From an uncultured Ruminococcus sp. (lineage in GTDB: Bacteria; Bacillota; Clostridia; Oscillospirales; Acutalibacteraceae): a DNA stretch of 64,000 bases. Below are positions 48,772 to 57,890 of this stretch, piece after piece. The first letter of the stretch is position 1; the number at the start of each line of letters is the position of its first letter. The position numbers and the translations under genes were made by a program. The DNA lies in NCBI GenBank assembly GCA_902785425.1, contig CACZYP010000015.1, forward strand, positions 62,001 through 126,000, written 5' to 3'. The notes beneath the pieces were generated by a model. It saw nothing but the letters and a program-made list of their open reading frames with translations, was not told the origin of the DNA and did not search any database.

Positions 48772-50826
48772 ATGCAGAAAGCAGAAAAGATCAGCAGCAC
48801 AACGAGCGTAAGAGCGGCTGTTTGTGCTTTGCTGACGGTTGCAATATTTGCAGCCTTTGCGATCAGACTCTTTTCGTGGCAGATAATCCGTGCCGACAGC
48901 TATCAGGACGACGCATTGTCCTCCGCATCATATACGATGACGACAGACGCATCCCGTGGCGAGATACTCGACCGAAACGGCAAGGAGCTTGTTATAAACG
49001 ATGCAGGCTATATGATAATTTTCAATAAGCTCTACATGAAAGAGGGCACCGAAAACGAGGTCATAAATAAGCTCATTCATCTTATGGCTATACGTCATGA
49101 GGAGTGGGTAGACGCTCTGCCTATAGTCATAGACGAAAAAGGCGAGTACCGGTACAAGCCCGACTGTGAAGCAACGATAGAATTCATCAAGAGCAAAAGT
49201 ATGCTTGACATGAACCGCTACGCTACTGCTGCCGACTGTATGGCGGCGTTTGAAGACCGCTTCGATCTGACAGACAGCGAGTATACCGATCAGGAAAAGC
49301 GGGATATAATCAGTGTGCGCTACAATATGGAGTTCAAGGGATATTCCAATTCTACACCGTACCGCTTTGCCGAAAATATCAGCCGTGACATGATAGCGAT
49401 AGTAATGGAGAATTCTCAGGGCTTTCCGGGCGTTGAATGTGCAGGTTCTTTCGTTCGCTTCTACAAAGAGGGAGCGCTGCTGCCTCACGTTATCGGCTCG
49501 GTCGGTGCGATCTCTCAGGAAGAATACGACGATCTCAAGGATAAAGGCTACACTCTCGACGACACGATAGGCAAAAGCGGTATAGAAGCTGCCATGGAGC
49601 AGTATCTCAAAGGCGTGAGCGGCGAAAAGCGTGTTACAAAAACATCAGACGGCGCTATAGTTGACGAAGTGGAGACCGTAAAGGCTGTTCCTGGAAATAC
49701 CGTTTATCTCACGATAGACGCAAAGCTCCAGGACGCAACAAACAGAGCGCTTGCCCAGAACGTAAAAGAGGCTGCAAAAACGCACTCGGACTGCGTTGCG
49801 GGCGCTGCCGTAATGATCGATCTTGACGATTTTTCCGTGCTCGCAAGCTCAACTTATCCGACGTTTGATCAGCAGAAATATATGACAGACGAGAAGTATT
49901 ACAATAATCTTGTCGGCGACGCAACGCTTCCTCTGTTTGATAGAGCGCTTACGGGCAACTTCATCATAGGCTCGACATTCAAGCCGTGCGTTGCGGCGGC
50001 AGCTCTTGAAGAGGGCGTTGTAACAAGCTCAACGCAGATATTCTGCAAACAAAACTACGATTATTATAAATCAGATATAATCCGCTGTATGGGCTACCAC
50101 TCCAACGAAACGGTGGAAGACGCTCTGCGTGATTCATGCAACTACTATTTTGCAGAGGTGGGCAGACAGCTCGGTATAAAAACGATGGATTTCTACGCCG
50201 AAAAATTCGGTCTCGGTGTTTCAACGGGTATTGAGCTTTATGAAAGCCGTGGTATCCTTGCGGGACGTGACTCCGAAACATGGTACGAGGGCAATACATG
50301 TCAGGCGGCTATCGGACAGTCCGACAATGCTTTTACCCCGATACAGCTTGCAACGTATGCCGCAACAATAGCAAATGACGGCGTTCGTCTGCGCACGCAT
50401 TTTGTAGATAAGGTCACGGACTACACAAAGAAAGAGACGATCCTTGACAACAGCGCACAGCCCGAAGTAGTAGAGACGGCAGGCGTTTCTACCGAAAATA
50501 TGAGGATAGTCAAAGAGGGCATGAGAAAGGTAGTAACAAGCGGTACGGCGAAGGATTACTTCTCGACGTACAAGGTGAAGGTTGCCGGAAAAACAGGTAC
50601 AGCCGAAAACATCGGCACCGACAATGTAACGTTTATCGCATTTGCTCCTTACGACAATCCGAAAGTGGCTCTTGCCGTAGTTATCGAACACGGCGGCGAG
50701 GGAAAATACTCAATGGGCACAGCCAAAGCAATGCTTGACGCATACTTCGGCTTAGACAAAAAAACAAGCTCCAAAACGAGTTCGAATACAAGTTCAAAAA
50801 CAAACTCGAAAACAACAGAACAATAA
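48772..50826 (+). CDS. mrdA: Penicillin-binding protein 2 (elongasome transpeptidase)
   Basis: This class B transpeptidase cross-links lateral wall peptidoglycan with RodA and MreCD. The 684-residue protein has a membrane anchor (about 15-38), the class B dimerisation motif SRGEILDRNGKELVIND, and the pedestal segment DDTIGKSGIEAAMEQYLKG. The transpeptidase motifs are STFK (about residues 401-404), SCN (about 454-456) and KTGTAE (about 605-610). The C-terminus is a Ser/Thr/Lys/Asn repeat tail. The ATG at 48772 has AAAGGAG upstream. It follows mreBCD. Confidence 0.93.
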   Translation: MQKAEKISSTTSVRAAVCALLTVAIFAAFAIRLFSWQIIRADSYQDDALSSASYTMTTDASRGEILDRNGKELVINDAGYMIIFNKLYMKEGTENEVINKLIHLMAIRHEEWVDALPIVIDEKGEYRYKPDCEATIEFIKSKSMLDMNRYATAADCMAAFEDRFDLTDSEYTDQEKRDIISVRYNMEFKGYSNSTPYRFAENISRDMIAIVMENSQGFPGVECAGSFVRFYKEGALLPHVIGSVGAISQEEYDDLKDKGYTLDDTIGKSGIEAAMEQYLKGVSGEKRVTKTSDGAIVDEVETVKAVPGNTVYLTIDAKLQDATNRALAQNVKEAAKTHSDCVAGAAVMIDLDDFSVLASSTYPTFDQQKYMTDEKYYNNLVGDATLPLFDRALTGNFIIGSTFKPCVAAAALEEGVVTSSTQIFCKQNYDYYKSDIIRCMGYHSNETVEDALRDSCNYYFAEVGRQLGIKTMDFYAEKFGLGVSTGIELYESRGILAGRDSETWYEGNTCQAAIGQSDNAFTPIQLATYAATIANDGVRLRTHFVDKVTDYTKKETILDNSAQPEVVETAGVSTENMRIVKEGMRKVVTSGTAKDYFSTYKVKVAGKTGTAENIGTDNVTFIAFAPYDNPKVALAVVIEHGGEGKYSMGTAKAMLDAYFGLDKKTSSKTSSNTSSKTNSKTTEQ

Positions 50827-50883
50827 TGATTCAGAATTGATTTTAATGTGGAGCATTGAAAGAGAAAAGAAAGGAAAGATCAA

Positions 50884-52152
50884 ATGGGCAGCATTTCTCA
50901 TAGAGGCTACGAGGAGCGCACGAGCGGTTACGGCCGCCGCAGGCATAAGGCTTCCGGCTTCAAGAAAAAAGGCTCGGCAGCCGGTACTGCCGCAAAAGCG
51001 GTCGTGGGGCTTGCTGTTGCGGTCGGCGCAGTGGCGCTTGTTTACCTCTTCGCCGATAATATCATGCCGTTTGTGAAGTCTTTAAGAGGAGAACCGAAAG
51101 AGGTCATAGAAACGAATGCTACTGTTGACACTCCCGATGCTCAGCGCACATCGAACGAGACGGGCGACACACCGGAAGAGCTTCCTCTTGCAGAGGGCTG
51201 TTTCGACGAGGTGGACGGCAGCATATTTATTTCAAACGGCGCAGGATATAAGCGCTTTAAGGGCATAGACACCACCGCCCGCAATTACGCAGCAGTGCTC
51301 AACAGCGTTTCACGCACGCTTCCTTCAAACGTTGATATCGGCTGCGCAGTTATTCCTACAAATACGGAGTTCGGTCTTGACGGCCGTCTTGAAGGCTCCA
51401 ATTCGCAGAAAGAAAACATAAAGCTTATAAATACTCTGCTTTCGGACAGAGTGGCGTCTGCGGATGTTTACGGAGCTTTGCTCGAACACAAGAACGATTA
51501 TATATTCTACCGCACCGACGAGTGCCTGACGTCGCTCGGCGCATATTACGTTTACAACGCTGTAGCGCAGGTGTCGGGCATAGAGCAGAAGGATATTTAC
51601 AAGCTTTCCGATCTTTCAAAGAAAAAGTACGGTATATCGCCATTTGAAGGCTCGTATATAGATGCCACAAAGGAAGCAAGAAAGCAGCCTAACGGTAATC
51701 AGGAGCTGTTTAACAATGCCGATTCGCTTGAGTATTACAAGCTGCCCGTGCATTATGACTGCTTCTCGGTAGACCCGGTAACGAAAGAAAAAGAAGAGAC
51801 AGACCTTTTTTCCGACAAGAACGCAGCGGCAGACCCGCTTTCCGTTTTCCCCGGAAAGGACACGCCTTTTCTTATGATCTACAATTTGCAGAGCAGCAAC
51901 ACCGATAAGCTGCTTATAGTAAAAGATCACGCTGCCGAAGCGGTGCTGGGGTATCTTATACCGCACTACAGCGAGATATATATTGCCGACGTGTCGCTTT
52001 ACAAGGGCAATATCATGGATATTGCAAACGAGTATTCAGTGACCGACGTGCTGTTTATAAATGGGATCGACAATGCCAATAACTCACTTTATTGTCAGAG
52101 ATTGAGGGATTTATTTGACAACAGTATATCAGATCAACGGATTTCGCAATAA
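50884..52152 (+). CDS. DHHW/AlgJ-like membrane-anchored protein with degenerate active site
   Basis: The 422-residue protein has a basic cytoplasmic N-terminus (1-38), one membrane helix (about 39-62), and an extracellular SGNH-like domain of the DHHW type. Homologues I know carry YRTDHHWTSLGAYY and a KDSYG/A serine motif before PFLIPHYSEI. Here the equivalents are YRTDECLTSLGAYYVY (about 209-224) and KDHAAEAVLGYLIPHYSEIY (about 347-366). Both His of DHHW, the Trp and the catalytic Ser are replaced. The fold is kept but esterase/acetyltransferase chemistry is unlikely, so it may be a binding or regulatory pseudo-enzyme of the wall cluster. The Nudix gene follows. Confidence 0.7.
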   Translation: MGSISHRGYEERTSGYGRRRHKASGFKKKGSAAGTAAKAVVGLAVAVGAVALVYLFADNIMPFVKSLRGEPKEVIETNATVDTPDAQRTSNETGDTPEELPLAEGCFDEVDGSIFISNGAGYKRFKGIDTTARNYAAVLNSVSRTLPSNVDIGCAVIPTNTEFGLDGRLEGSNSQKENIKLINTLLSDRVASADVYGALLEHKNDYIFYRTDECLTSLGAYYVYNAVAQVSGIEQKDIYKLSDLSKKKYGISPFEGSYIDATKEARKQPNGNQELFNNADSLEYYKLPVHYDCFSVDPVTKEKEETDLFSDKNAAADPLSVFPGKDTPFLMIYNLQSSNTDKLLIVKDHAAEAVLGYLIPHYSEIYIADVSLYKGNIMDIANEYSVTDVLFINGIDNANNSLYCQRLRDLFDNSISDQRISQ

Positions 52153-52174
52153 CAATTACATAGGCGGCGACAGC

Positions 52175-52864
52175 ATGCTCGGCAGGAAGATAGACGTAAA
52201 GGTCATGTCTGCAATACCGTATGCAGGGCTTTACAACGGCTACTACATGTCGGGAAGCCGCAGGAAGAATGTTTTTCTTTTAAGCAAAGAGCGCCCTCAC
52301 GATCACGTCCGCTGTACCGTGATCGCAATAGCGCAAAGCAGAAACACCACGCAGACTAAGCTCATAGCAGCGCCCGAGGGTCAGATCTATTATGAGCCGC
52401 TCATAAAGAAGCGTCTGCGCAGGCTCAGAAATTTCAGAGTAGGGAAGATAAGCTGTCTTTACGAGAAGTCATGCGGTGCGATAGTTTTCTACAGAGCGCC
52501 CGAGGATCTTATGGTGCTGCTCGTAAAGAACCGCAACGGCCGCTACTGGTCGTTCCCGAAAGGTCACGTAGAGCTTGGCGAAAACGAGCGCCAGACGGCA
52601 ATACGTGAGATAAAGGAAGAAACAGACCTTGACGTAACGATACAGCCGGGATTCAGAGAGACGAGCGACTACTGCCCGTTCGGAAAAGTCCGCAAGCGTG
52701 TTGTGTTCTTCCTTGCCGAAGCAAAATCGAACGACGTACATATCCAGGAAAGCGAGATAGACTACTTCATATGGGTCCCGTTCTCACAGGCACGGTCTAT
52801 GTGTACGTATGACAACGATCTTCGTGTTATAGATAAAGCCGAGCAATATCTTGGCGGAAATTAA
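52175..52864 (+). CDS. Nudix hydrolase with an N-terminal extra domain
   Basis: The 229-residue protein has a C-terminal Nudix domain with the box GHVELGENERQTAIREIKEE followed by TDLDV (residues about 130-153; Asp replaces the usual Gly). Typical substrates are nucleoside-diphosphate derivatives. The first 95 residues (GRKIDVKV...CTVIAIAQS...TKLIAAPEGQIYYEP) faintly resemble an inorganic-pyrophosphatase-like beta barrel, without its catalytic acids; this is a weak guess. I chose the ATG at 52175 (AGGCGG 7 bases upstream). A TTG at 52115, overlapping the previous gene, is the alternative. Confidence 0.8.
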   Translation: MLGRKIDVKVMSAIPYAGLYNGYYMSGSRRKNVFLLSKERPHDHVRCTVIAIAQSRNTTQTKLIAAPEGQIYYEPLIKKRLRRLRNFRVGKISCLYEKSCGAIVFYRAPEDLMVLLVKNRNGRYWSFPKGHVELGENERQTAIREIKEETDLDVTIQPGFRETSDYCPFGKVRKRVVFFLAEAKSNDVHIQESEIDYFIWVPFSQARSMCTYDNDLRVIDKAEQYLGGN

Positions 52865-53030
52865 AAAATGGAAAGTTGAAAATGGAAAATTGAGGAAGTA
52901 CTTCGTGCTTGTTTTTATATCGCTGTTTTGGTAAAGAAAGCTTGATCTATCGAAAATAAATATAAAATCAACTCCCGAAGGGAGTTCCGAAATTGTCCAT
53001 TATCAATTGTCAATTGTCAATTAGTAAGAT
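52863..53030. repeat. Heptad repeat element between Nudix gene and nth
   Basis: The left arm is capped by GAAGTACTTCGTGCTTG. The right arm has AACTCCCGAAGGGAGTT and TCCATTATCAATTGTCAATT. Its right end supplies a false in-frame extension of nth. Confidence 0.75.
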
Positions 53031-53031
53031 T

Positions 53032-53679
53032 ATGAAAACAGAATTAACTAATAAAGAACGTGGAGTGCTTACGGTTGAAGCACTTAAAAAAGAGTATCCC
53101 GGGGCGGTGTGTTCTCTTATATATGAAAAGCCTCATGAGCTGCTTATTGCAACAAGGCTTTCGGCTCAGTGTACCGACGCCCGTGTGAATATGGTAACGC
53201 CTGCGCTGTTTGAAAAGTACAAAACGCCGGAGGATTTCGCAGAAGCCGATGTTTCGGACGTTGAAGAGTACATAAAAAGCTGCGGATTGTATAAGACGAA
53301 AGCTAAGGATATTGTCGGCATGAACAAGATGATATGCGAGCGCTTCGGCGGTACTGTTCCCGATACGATAGAGGAGCTTGTAAAGCTTCCCGGTATCGGC
53401 AGAAAAACTGCCAATCTGATCGTCGGCGACGTTTACGGCAAGCCTGCCGTTGTGGTAGACACGCACTGTATCCGCATAACGTCACGCCTTGGTTTTCATA
53501 ATATAAAGGATGCGGCAAAAATAGAAAAGATACTCCGAGAGGCGATAGACCCGAAGGAGTCGAACGATCTTTGTCACCGATTTGTTCTTCACGGCAGAGC
53601 GGTCTGTACGGCAAGGTCACCGAAATGCAGTGAGTGCTGCATGAAAGATTTTTGCAGTTACGCCGCTTCAATTAAATGA
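53032..53679 (+). CDS. nth: Endonuclease III
   Basis: Nth is a DNA glycosylase/AP lyase for oxidised pyrimidines. The 215-residue protein has the helix-hairpin-helix LPGIGRKTANLIVGDVYGKP with the catalytic Lys in GRKTAN, and the catalytic Asp in VDTHCIRI. Its [4Fe-4S] ligands follow the exact C-x6-C-x2-C-x5-C spacing (CTARSPKCSECCMKDFC). I start at the ATG at 53032; upstream in-frame codons come from the heptad repeat. The ribosome site is weak. Confidence 0.94.
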   Translation: MKTELTNKERGVLTVEALKKEYPGAVCSLIYEKPHELLIATRLSAQCTDARVNMVTPALFEKYKTPEDFAEADVSDVEEYIKSCGLYKTKAKDIVGMNKMICERFGGTVPDTIEELVKLPGIGRKTANLIVGDVYGKPAVVVDTHCIRITSRLGFHNIKDAAKIEKILREAIDPKESNDLCHRFVLHGRAVCTARSPKCSECCMKDFCSYAASIK

Positions 53680-53809
53680 CAGCGGACAATTGCGTGATTG
53701 ATTTACTTATATTTTTGCAATAGGGTGTATATTTTCATAGCAGATGCACATAATCTTAATGACTGCTTTGTGCACACCTTACAAAGATTACAAAGTTTTA
53801 TAAAAGTAG

Positions 53810-53837
53810 TTGCATTTCTGTAACTTTCTGTTATAAT
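53810..53837 (+). promoter_or_regulatory. Promoter of the M23 peptidase gene
   Basis: TTGCAT (53810-53815), a 16-base spacer and a perfect TATAAT (53832-53837), 58 bases before the start. Confidence 0.6.
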
Positions 53838-53895
53838 ATAAATAGTTAATTTTTACATTCATGTAACAATTAAGTTTTTTAGGGGTTGTTTTAAA

Positions 53896-55413
53896 ATGTC
53901 AGATTACGAAAGAGATGATTTCGAGATCACTCCGGAACTGCTGGCAAACTTCGCCGATGATTCGTACTGCGCATACGAAACGGACGAAAAGACAATTGAG
54001 CAGATCCGTGAGGAGAGATATCTCAGGCAAGAGCAGAGGCGGCTTCGCAGAAGAGAGAAGCTGATGACTAACATTAAAAGTTACCTTATGCCTGCACTGG
54101 CGCTCGTACTGCTCGTGAGCACCGTTTCTTATATGAATTCGCTTACATTCGGCGTTGTTGTGTCTTACAATGACGAGCAGATCGGTGTTGTTGAGGATGC
54201 TTCCGTTTTGAGAGAGGCTACAAACATCATCGACAGCAGGATCATCAACAAGAGCCTCGATTCGCTTGAAAACGAGCCGCAGTACAGAGTTGCTGTAGTT
54301 CCTAATAACTCGGAGTTCAGAAATTCTTCCGAGCTTTCACAGCGCATTATCGAGCGTGACAACTCGCTTGCAGACGAGCTTTGCGGCGTGTTTGTAGATG
54401 ATGAGTTTATCGGAGCGGTAAACAGCGAAGAGGAAGCACAGCTTGTTTTCAATAATATATTGGACGCAAAGAAGAAGGATTTTGCAGATCTCGGAACAGT
54501 AAAAGCGATCGAGTTCAACAGCAGCGTGACCTCGGAAGTAGGACTTTACGCAAAGGATTCCGTTATTGACAAGACCGAGCTTAAAAGACGTCTTACAGAC
54601 AATGTTGAGCTGAGCTACAGAGTGACTGTTTTGCAGGAGCAGAACGTCAAGATCAAATATAAAACAGAATACAAGGCAGACCCGTCAAAGCCGAGCGGCA
54701 CCGAGATACTTACTCAGAAAGGCGTTATCGGTGAGGGCATAGCAACGAACGAGTCTGTATATATTGACGGTGAGAAGATCTCATGCGAGCATGTAAAGGT
54801 AACAGCTACCAAGAAGCCCGTCAATGAGATAATCAGCGTATCGTCCGACAGCAAGCATCTTGAAGAGAACAAAGAGTCCGAGAAGTCCGACGAGGCAGCA
54901 AGACGTGTTAAGAAGACATCAGAGGACGAGCAGACAGCTTCAAATGCTTCGGATAAAAACGATACAGATACATGCACCGACACAGAGAGCGACACCGACA
55001 GCGAGGCTGAAAAAGAAGCCGAGCAGCCGAAGAACGATTCTCCGTTCATATGGCCGACATCCGGTTATGTTACGGGCTACTTCGGATACGAAGGCGAACA
55101 TTTCCATAAGGGAATGGACATCGGCGCAGGTGAGGGTGCTCCCGTGTATGCCGCAGCAGCAGGAACTGTTGTAGACGTAGTGTTTGACTACGGCTCCGAA
55201 GGTCTGGGCTGTTACGTTACTATAGATCACGGCAACGGATATCAGACAACGTACGCACAGTGCAGTGCGCTGTATGTTACGGTCGGTCAGACGGTAGAGC
55301 AGGGCGAGACTATCGCCGCAGTAGGTTCTACAGGCGATTCCACAGGACCTCATCTCCACTTCCGTGTAACTCAGTACGGTGAGTTTATTGATCCAGCTAA
55401 CTTCTTATATTAA
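53896..55413 (+). CDS. Membrane-anchored M23 (LytM) peptidase with G5-type domain
   Basis: The 505-residue protein has a charged cytoplasmic N-terminus (1-60), one membrane helix (about 63-82), an alpha/beta extracellular region, a G5-like domain (VELSYRVTVLQEQNVKIKYK through IATNESVYIDGEKI, about 230-300), and an acidic Asp/Thr/Ser/Glu linker (320-380). The C-terminal M23 domain shows the zinc motif HKGMD after HF (His404, Asp408) and HLHF (about 485-488). At the middle active-site position the usual YxH is YAQ (about 453). It may cut wall peptides or act as a regulator or scaffold, like SpoIIQ-type proteins. Confidence 0.85.
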   Translation: MSDYERDDFEITPELLANFADDSYCAYETDEKTIEQIREERYLRQEQRRLRRREKLMTNIKSYLMPALALVLLVSTVSYMNSLTFGVVVSYNDEQIGVVEDASVLREATNIIDSRIINKSLDSLENEPQYRVAVVPNNSEFRNSSELSQRIIERDNSLADELCGVFVDDEFIGAVNSEEEAQLVFNNILDAKKKDFADLGTVKAIEFNSSVTSEVGLYAKDSVIDKTELKRRLTDNVELSYRVTVLQEQNVKIKYKTEYKADPSKPSGTEILTQKGVIGEGIATNESVYIDGEKISCEHVKVTATKKPVNEIISVSSDSKHLEENKESEKSDEAARRVKKTSEDEQTASNASDKNDTDTCTDTESDTDSEAEKEAEQPKNDSPFIWPTSGYVTGYFGYEGEHFHKGMDIGAGEGAPVYAAAAGTVVDVVFDYGSEGLGCYVTIDHGNGYQTTYAQCSALYVTVGQTVEQGETIAAVGSTGDSTGPHLHFRVTQYGEFIDPANFLY

Positions 55414-55431
55414 GATAAATAACCCCAAAAC

Positions 55432-55480
55432 AAAACAGGGAAAGGGCACAGAGCAATCGTGTGTCCTTTTCCTGTTTTTG
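55432..55480 (+). terminator. Terminator of the M23 peptidase gene
   Basis: A long stem AAACAGGGAAAGGGCACA / TGTGTCCTTTTCCTGTTTTT with one bulge and a 9-base loop, ending in T5. Confidence 0.85.
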
Positions 55481-55586
55481 TAATAATGTGCTTATAATAT
55501 TGATTTGATTGAATATTGACAGTACAGCTTGTTCGTGGTATGCTGATTACAGGTATAAATATATTTTAAAACAGAGGATAAAAAAG

Positions 55587-55997
55587 ATGTATACGATAAA
55601 ACATAACGAATTAAGTGCGGAAGAATTTATAATGCTTTGGGAAACGGTATGGGGGAAAGGCCCTTCTTTGGAGCAGACAAGGCTTGCTATGGAGCATACA
55701 TTGTTCAGGGTTTCAGTTTTTGACGGAGATAAGATCATTGCGATGGCACGTATGATCGGTGATATGGGACTCGATTATTACATTAAAGATGTTATAGTAA
55801 GACCGGAATATCAGGGACAAGGGATCGGCCGCATGATGGTGAACGAATTATTAAAATTTGTCAATGAAAATGGCGTCAGCGGAACGGGCATTTTTGTTGA
55901 ACTGTGCGCAATGCCCGATAAAATGCCCTTCTATCAGAAATTTGGATTTGAAGCTAACGAGGCACAGCGGTTGAAAATGATGTATCATATCAAATAA
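55587..55997 (+). CDS. GNAT family N-acetyltransferase
   Basis: The 136-residue protein has the GNAT core: IKDVIVRPEYQGQGIGRMMV with the acetyl-CoA pyrophosphate loop QGQGIG (about residues 72-90), and FVELCAMPDKMPFYQKFGFE as motif B. It belongs to the small YitI/ElaA-like members; the substrate is unknown. GAGGATAAAA precedes the ATG; the longer in-frame extension lacks a ribosome site. Base composition is more AT-rich than that of neighbouring housekeeping genes. Confidence 0.83.
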   Translation: MYTIKHNELSAEEFIMLWETVWGKGPSLEQTRLAMEHTLFRVSVFDGDKIIAMARMIGDMGLDYYIKDVIVRPEYQGQGIGRMMVNELLKFVNENGVSGTGIFVELCAMPDKMPFYQKFGFEANEAQRLKMMYHIK

Positions 55998-56020
55998 GCC
56001 GAGCGTATCAAGGAGGCTTT

Positions 56021-56596
56021 ATGTGTTTATATAATTATAAAGAGTATGATATAAGCGTTTGTGAAACAAAGCCTTTCAATCCCGGATCGGCAGATAATAA
56101 ACATTATGAGAAAATTTTTTGGATAGAGAAAAGCACTTACAAAAAATATATTGAAGTCAAGATAGAAACATATGATTCGATCAGGTATGTTCTGTTTGTA
56201 GTTTCATATCACACGCTGATACATTATCATTCTTCTGTTGCACTGCATGTCCGTGGGTTGTTTATGATGTTTAATGAGGTGTTGTGTGTCTTTGATCCCG
56301 AAACGCTTGAGATCGAAAAGCAGACAACGATTGATAAAATGTTCGGAACGATGTTCGATGTATATCCATATAAGAAAGATTATATTCTGTACGGTGAAAC
56401 TGATATCTACAGAGTGTCGGGTGATCTGGATATACTATGGAGATTTTCGGGAAGAGATATTTTTGTAAGATACAAAAGTGAAGAACCCGCATTTGAGATG
56501 AAGGAAGACAGAATCTGCCTTTATGATTTTTTGGATAATTACTATGAAATCGATTATGACGGAAAAATGATCTGCGAAAAATCAAGTAAGTGTTGA
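56021..56596 (+). CDS. Unknown 191-residue protein
   Basis: I do not recognise a family. The protein is soluble, rich in Tyr, Phe, Asp and Ile, and its strands (EIEKQTTIDKMFGTMFDVYP, DYILYGETDIYRVSGDLDIL, DNYYEIDYDGKMICE) have the rhythm of beta-propeller or WG-like repeats. That is only an impression. An ideal GGAGG precedes the ATG, so it is likely expressed, perhaps with the GNAT gene 23 bases upstream. AT-rich composition fits accessory DNA. Confidence 0.55.
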   Translation: MCLYNYKEYDISVCETKPFNPGSADNKHYEKIFWIEKSTYKKYIEVKIETYDSIRYVLFVVSYHTLIHYHSSVALHVRGLFMMFNEVLCVFDPETLEIEKQTTIDKMFGTMFDVYPYKKDYILYGETDIYRVSGDLDILWRFSGRDIFVRYKSEEPAFEMKEDRICLYDFLDNYYEIDYDGKMICEKSSKC

Positions 56597-56619
56597 TGTT
56601 TATTGATGAAAGATATTGT

Positions 56620-56824
56620 TTCGCCGTTTTACGGCGAGAAAGCCTGATGCGATAGGTAGATTAGGGGCATTTTCTGCCAAAATGCCCCTCTTTCCAAAAC
56701 AGTCCACTGGACTGTTTTGGAAATTCACCCCGAAAAGGGCGGAGCGTGCCTCCGGCGTGCAGGGACGCTGTCCCTGCACCCTGCAAGCCTTTTGAAAAAG
56801 GCTTGGCGAAAACTTTTTGCTGTG
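56620..56824 (+). repeat. Type A hairpin-array repeat, copy 4
   Basis: Hairpin 1 is TCGCC-gttttac-GGCGA. Hairpin 2 is as in copy 2. Hairpin 3 is TCCAAAACAGTCC-act-GGACTGTTTTGGA. Hairpin 4 is changed on both arms to GCAGGGAC-gct-GTCCCTGC. Hairpin 5 is changed on both arms to AAGCCTTTTTGAAAAAGGCTT (one base beyond 20 omitted at the centre in this notation). Confidence 0.85.
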
Positions 56825-56845
56825 CATTTCTTAACTATATCGACA

Positions 56846-56908
56846 AGCTGCAACTCGCCGCAGGCGAGTTCCGAAATTGTTAATTATCCATTGTCCATTG
56901 TCAATTAT
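56846..56908. repeat. Heptad repeat element, right arm
   Basis: The cap AACTCGCCGCAGGCGAGTT is followed by TTAATTATCCATTGTCCATT heptads just before cobB. Confidence 0.65.
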
Positions 56909-56924
56909 ATAAGGAGGTGTTTAC

Positions 56925-57638
56925 ATGGACGAAAAGATCATCAGACTGAAGGAACTTATCGACAAAAGCAAAAGCGTTGTCTTTTTCGGAGGCGCAGGAG
57001 TTTCCACCGAGAGCGGTATTCCCGATTTCCGAAGCAAGGACGGGCTTTACAACCAGAAGTACGACTATCCGCCCGAAGAAATACTCAGCCATACATTTTT
57101 TATGAGAAAGACCGAGGAATTCTTCAAGTTTTACCGTGACAAGCTCGACAGCAGACAGTTTGAGCCGAACGTTACGCACTACAAGCTCGCCGAAATGGAA
57201 AAGGCAGGCAAGCTAAGCGCCGTTGTAACTCAGAACATCGACGGCCTGCATCAGAGGGCAGGCTCGAAAACAGTCTATGAGCTTCACGGCAGCGTGCTGC
57301 GTAATTACTGCATGAAGTGTCATAAATTCTACGGCGCAGAGGACATTTTCGGAGTGACGGGAATTCCCCGCTGCTCATGCGGAGGCCTTATAAAGCCCGA
57401 TGTTGTGCTTTATGAAGAACCGCTTGACGACAAAACGGTAAGAGGTGCAGTAAGAGCTATAGCAAATGCCGACCTGCTTATAATAGGCGGTACATCGCTT
57501 ACGGTCTATCCTGCAAGCAGCTATATCACATATTGCAAAGGCAAGCTCGCTCTTGTAAATAAATCCTCCACGCAGTACGACGGCATGGCAGATCTTGTTA
57601 TCAATAAAGGGTTGGGTGAGGTTTTCTCGCAACTGTAA
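56925..57638 (+). CDS. cobB: NAD-dependent protein deacylase (sirtuin)
   Basis: Sirtuins remove acyl groups from lysine using NAD. The 237-residue protein has the NAD site VVFFGGAGVSTESGIPDFRS (residues 14-33), VTQNIDGLHQRAGS, and the catalytic His in YELHGS. The zinc ligands are present (CMKCHKFY...CSCGG), followed by PDVVLYEEPL and a late GTSLTVYPASS. The four GNAT acetyltransferases in this window make a deacylase neighbour notable, but no pairing is shown. AAGGAGGTG precedes the ATG. Confidence 0.95.
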   Translation: MDEKIIRLKELIDKSKSVVFFGGAGVSTESGIPDFRSKDGLYNQKYDYPPEEILSHTFFMRKTEEFFKFYRDKLDSRQFEPNVTHYKLAEMEKAGKLSAVVTQNIDGLHQRAGSKTVYELHGSVLRNYCMKCHKFYGAEDIFGVTGIPRCSCGGLIKPDVVLYEEPLDDKTVRGAVRAIANADLLIIGGTSLTVYPASSYITYCKGKLALVNKSSTQYDGMADLVINKGLGEVFSQL

Positions 57639-57644
57639 AAATGC

Positions 57645-57838
57645 ACAGCAGGAAGTTTTTTGCGCAGCTTTTTTTTCAAAAAAGCTGCCGGGGTGTGGGG
57701 CGAGAAGCCCCACAAATAAAGCTGCAAATTTTTTAAGAAGCAGATTCGAAGCAATAATAACAACGTGCGAAGCACAAAAACGTAAACCCTCGTACGAATA
57801 ACGCAGGCACGAGGCGCAGCCAATGTGCCGGACGGAGA
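57645..57838 (-). repeat. Type B structured repeat, copy 3 (minus orientation)
   Basis: On the minus strand: GGCAC-attggctgcgcctc-GTGCC, a GTGC-ttc-GCAC hairpin, TGTGGGGC-ttct-cGCCCCACA, then CAGCTTTTTT...AAAAAAGCTGCGCAAAAAACTT. It is closest to copy 2. Confidence 0.75.
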
Positions 57839-57890
57839 AATGACAAAGTGCACGCTTCACCCAAATACAAAATATAAGTTTATCAATAAA

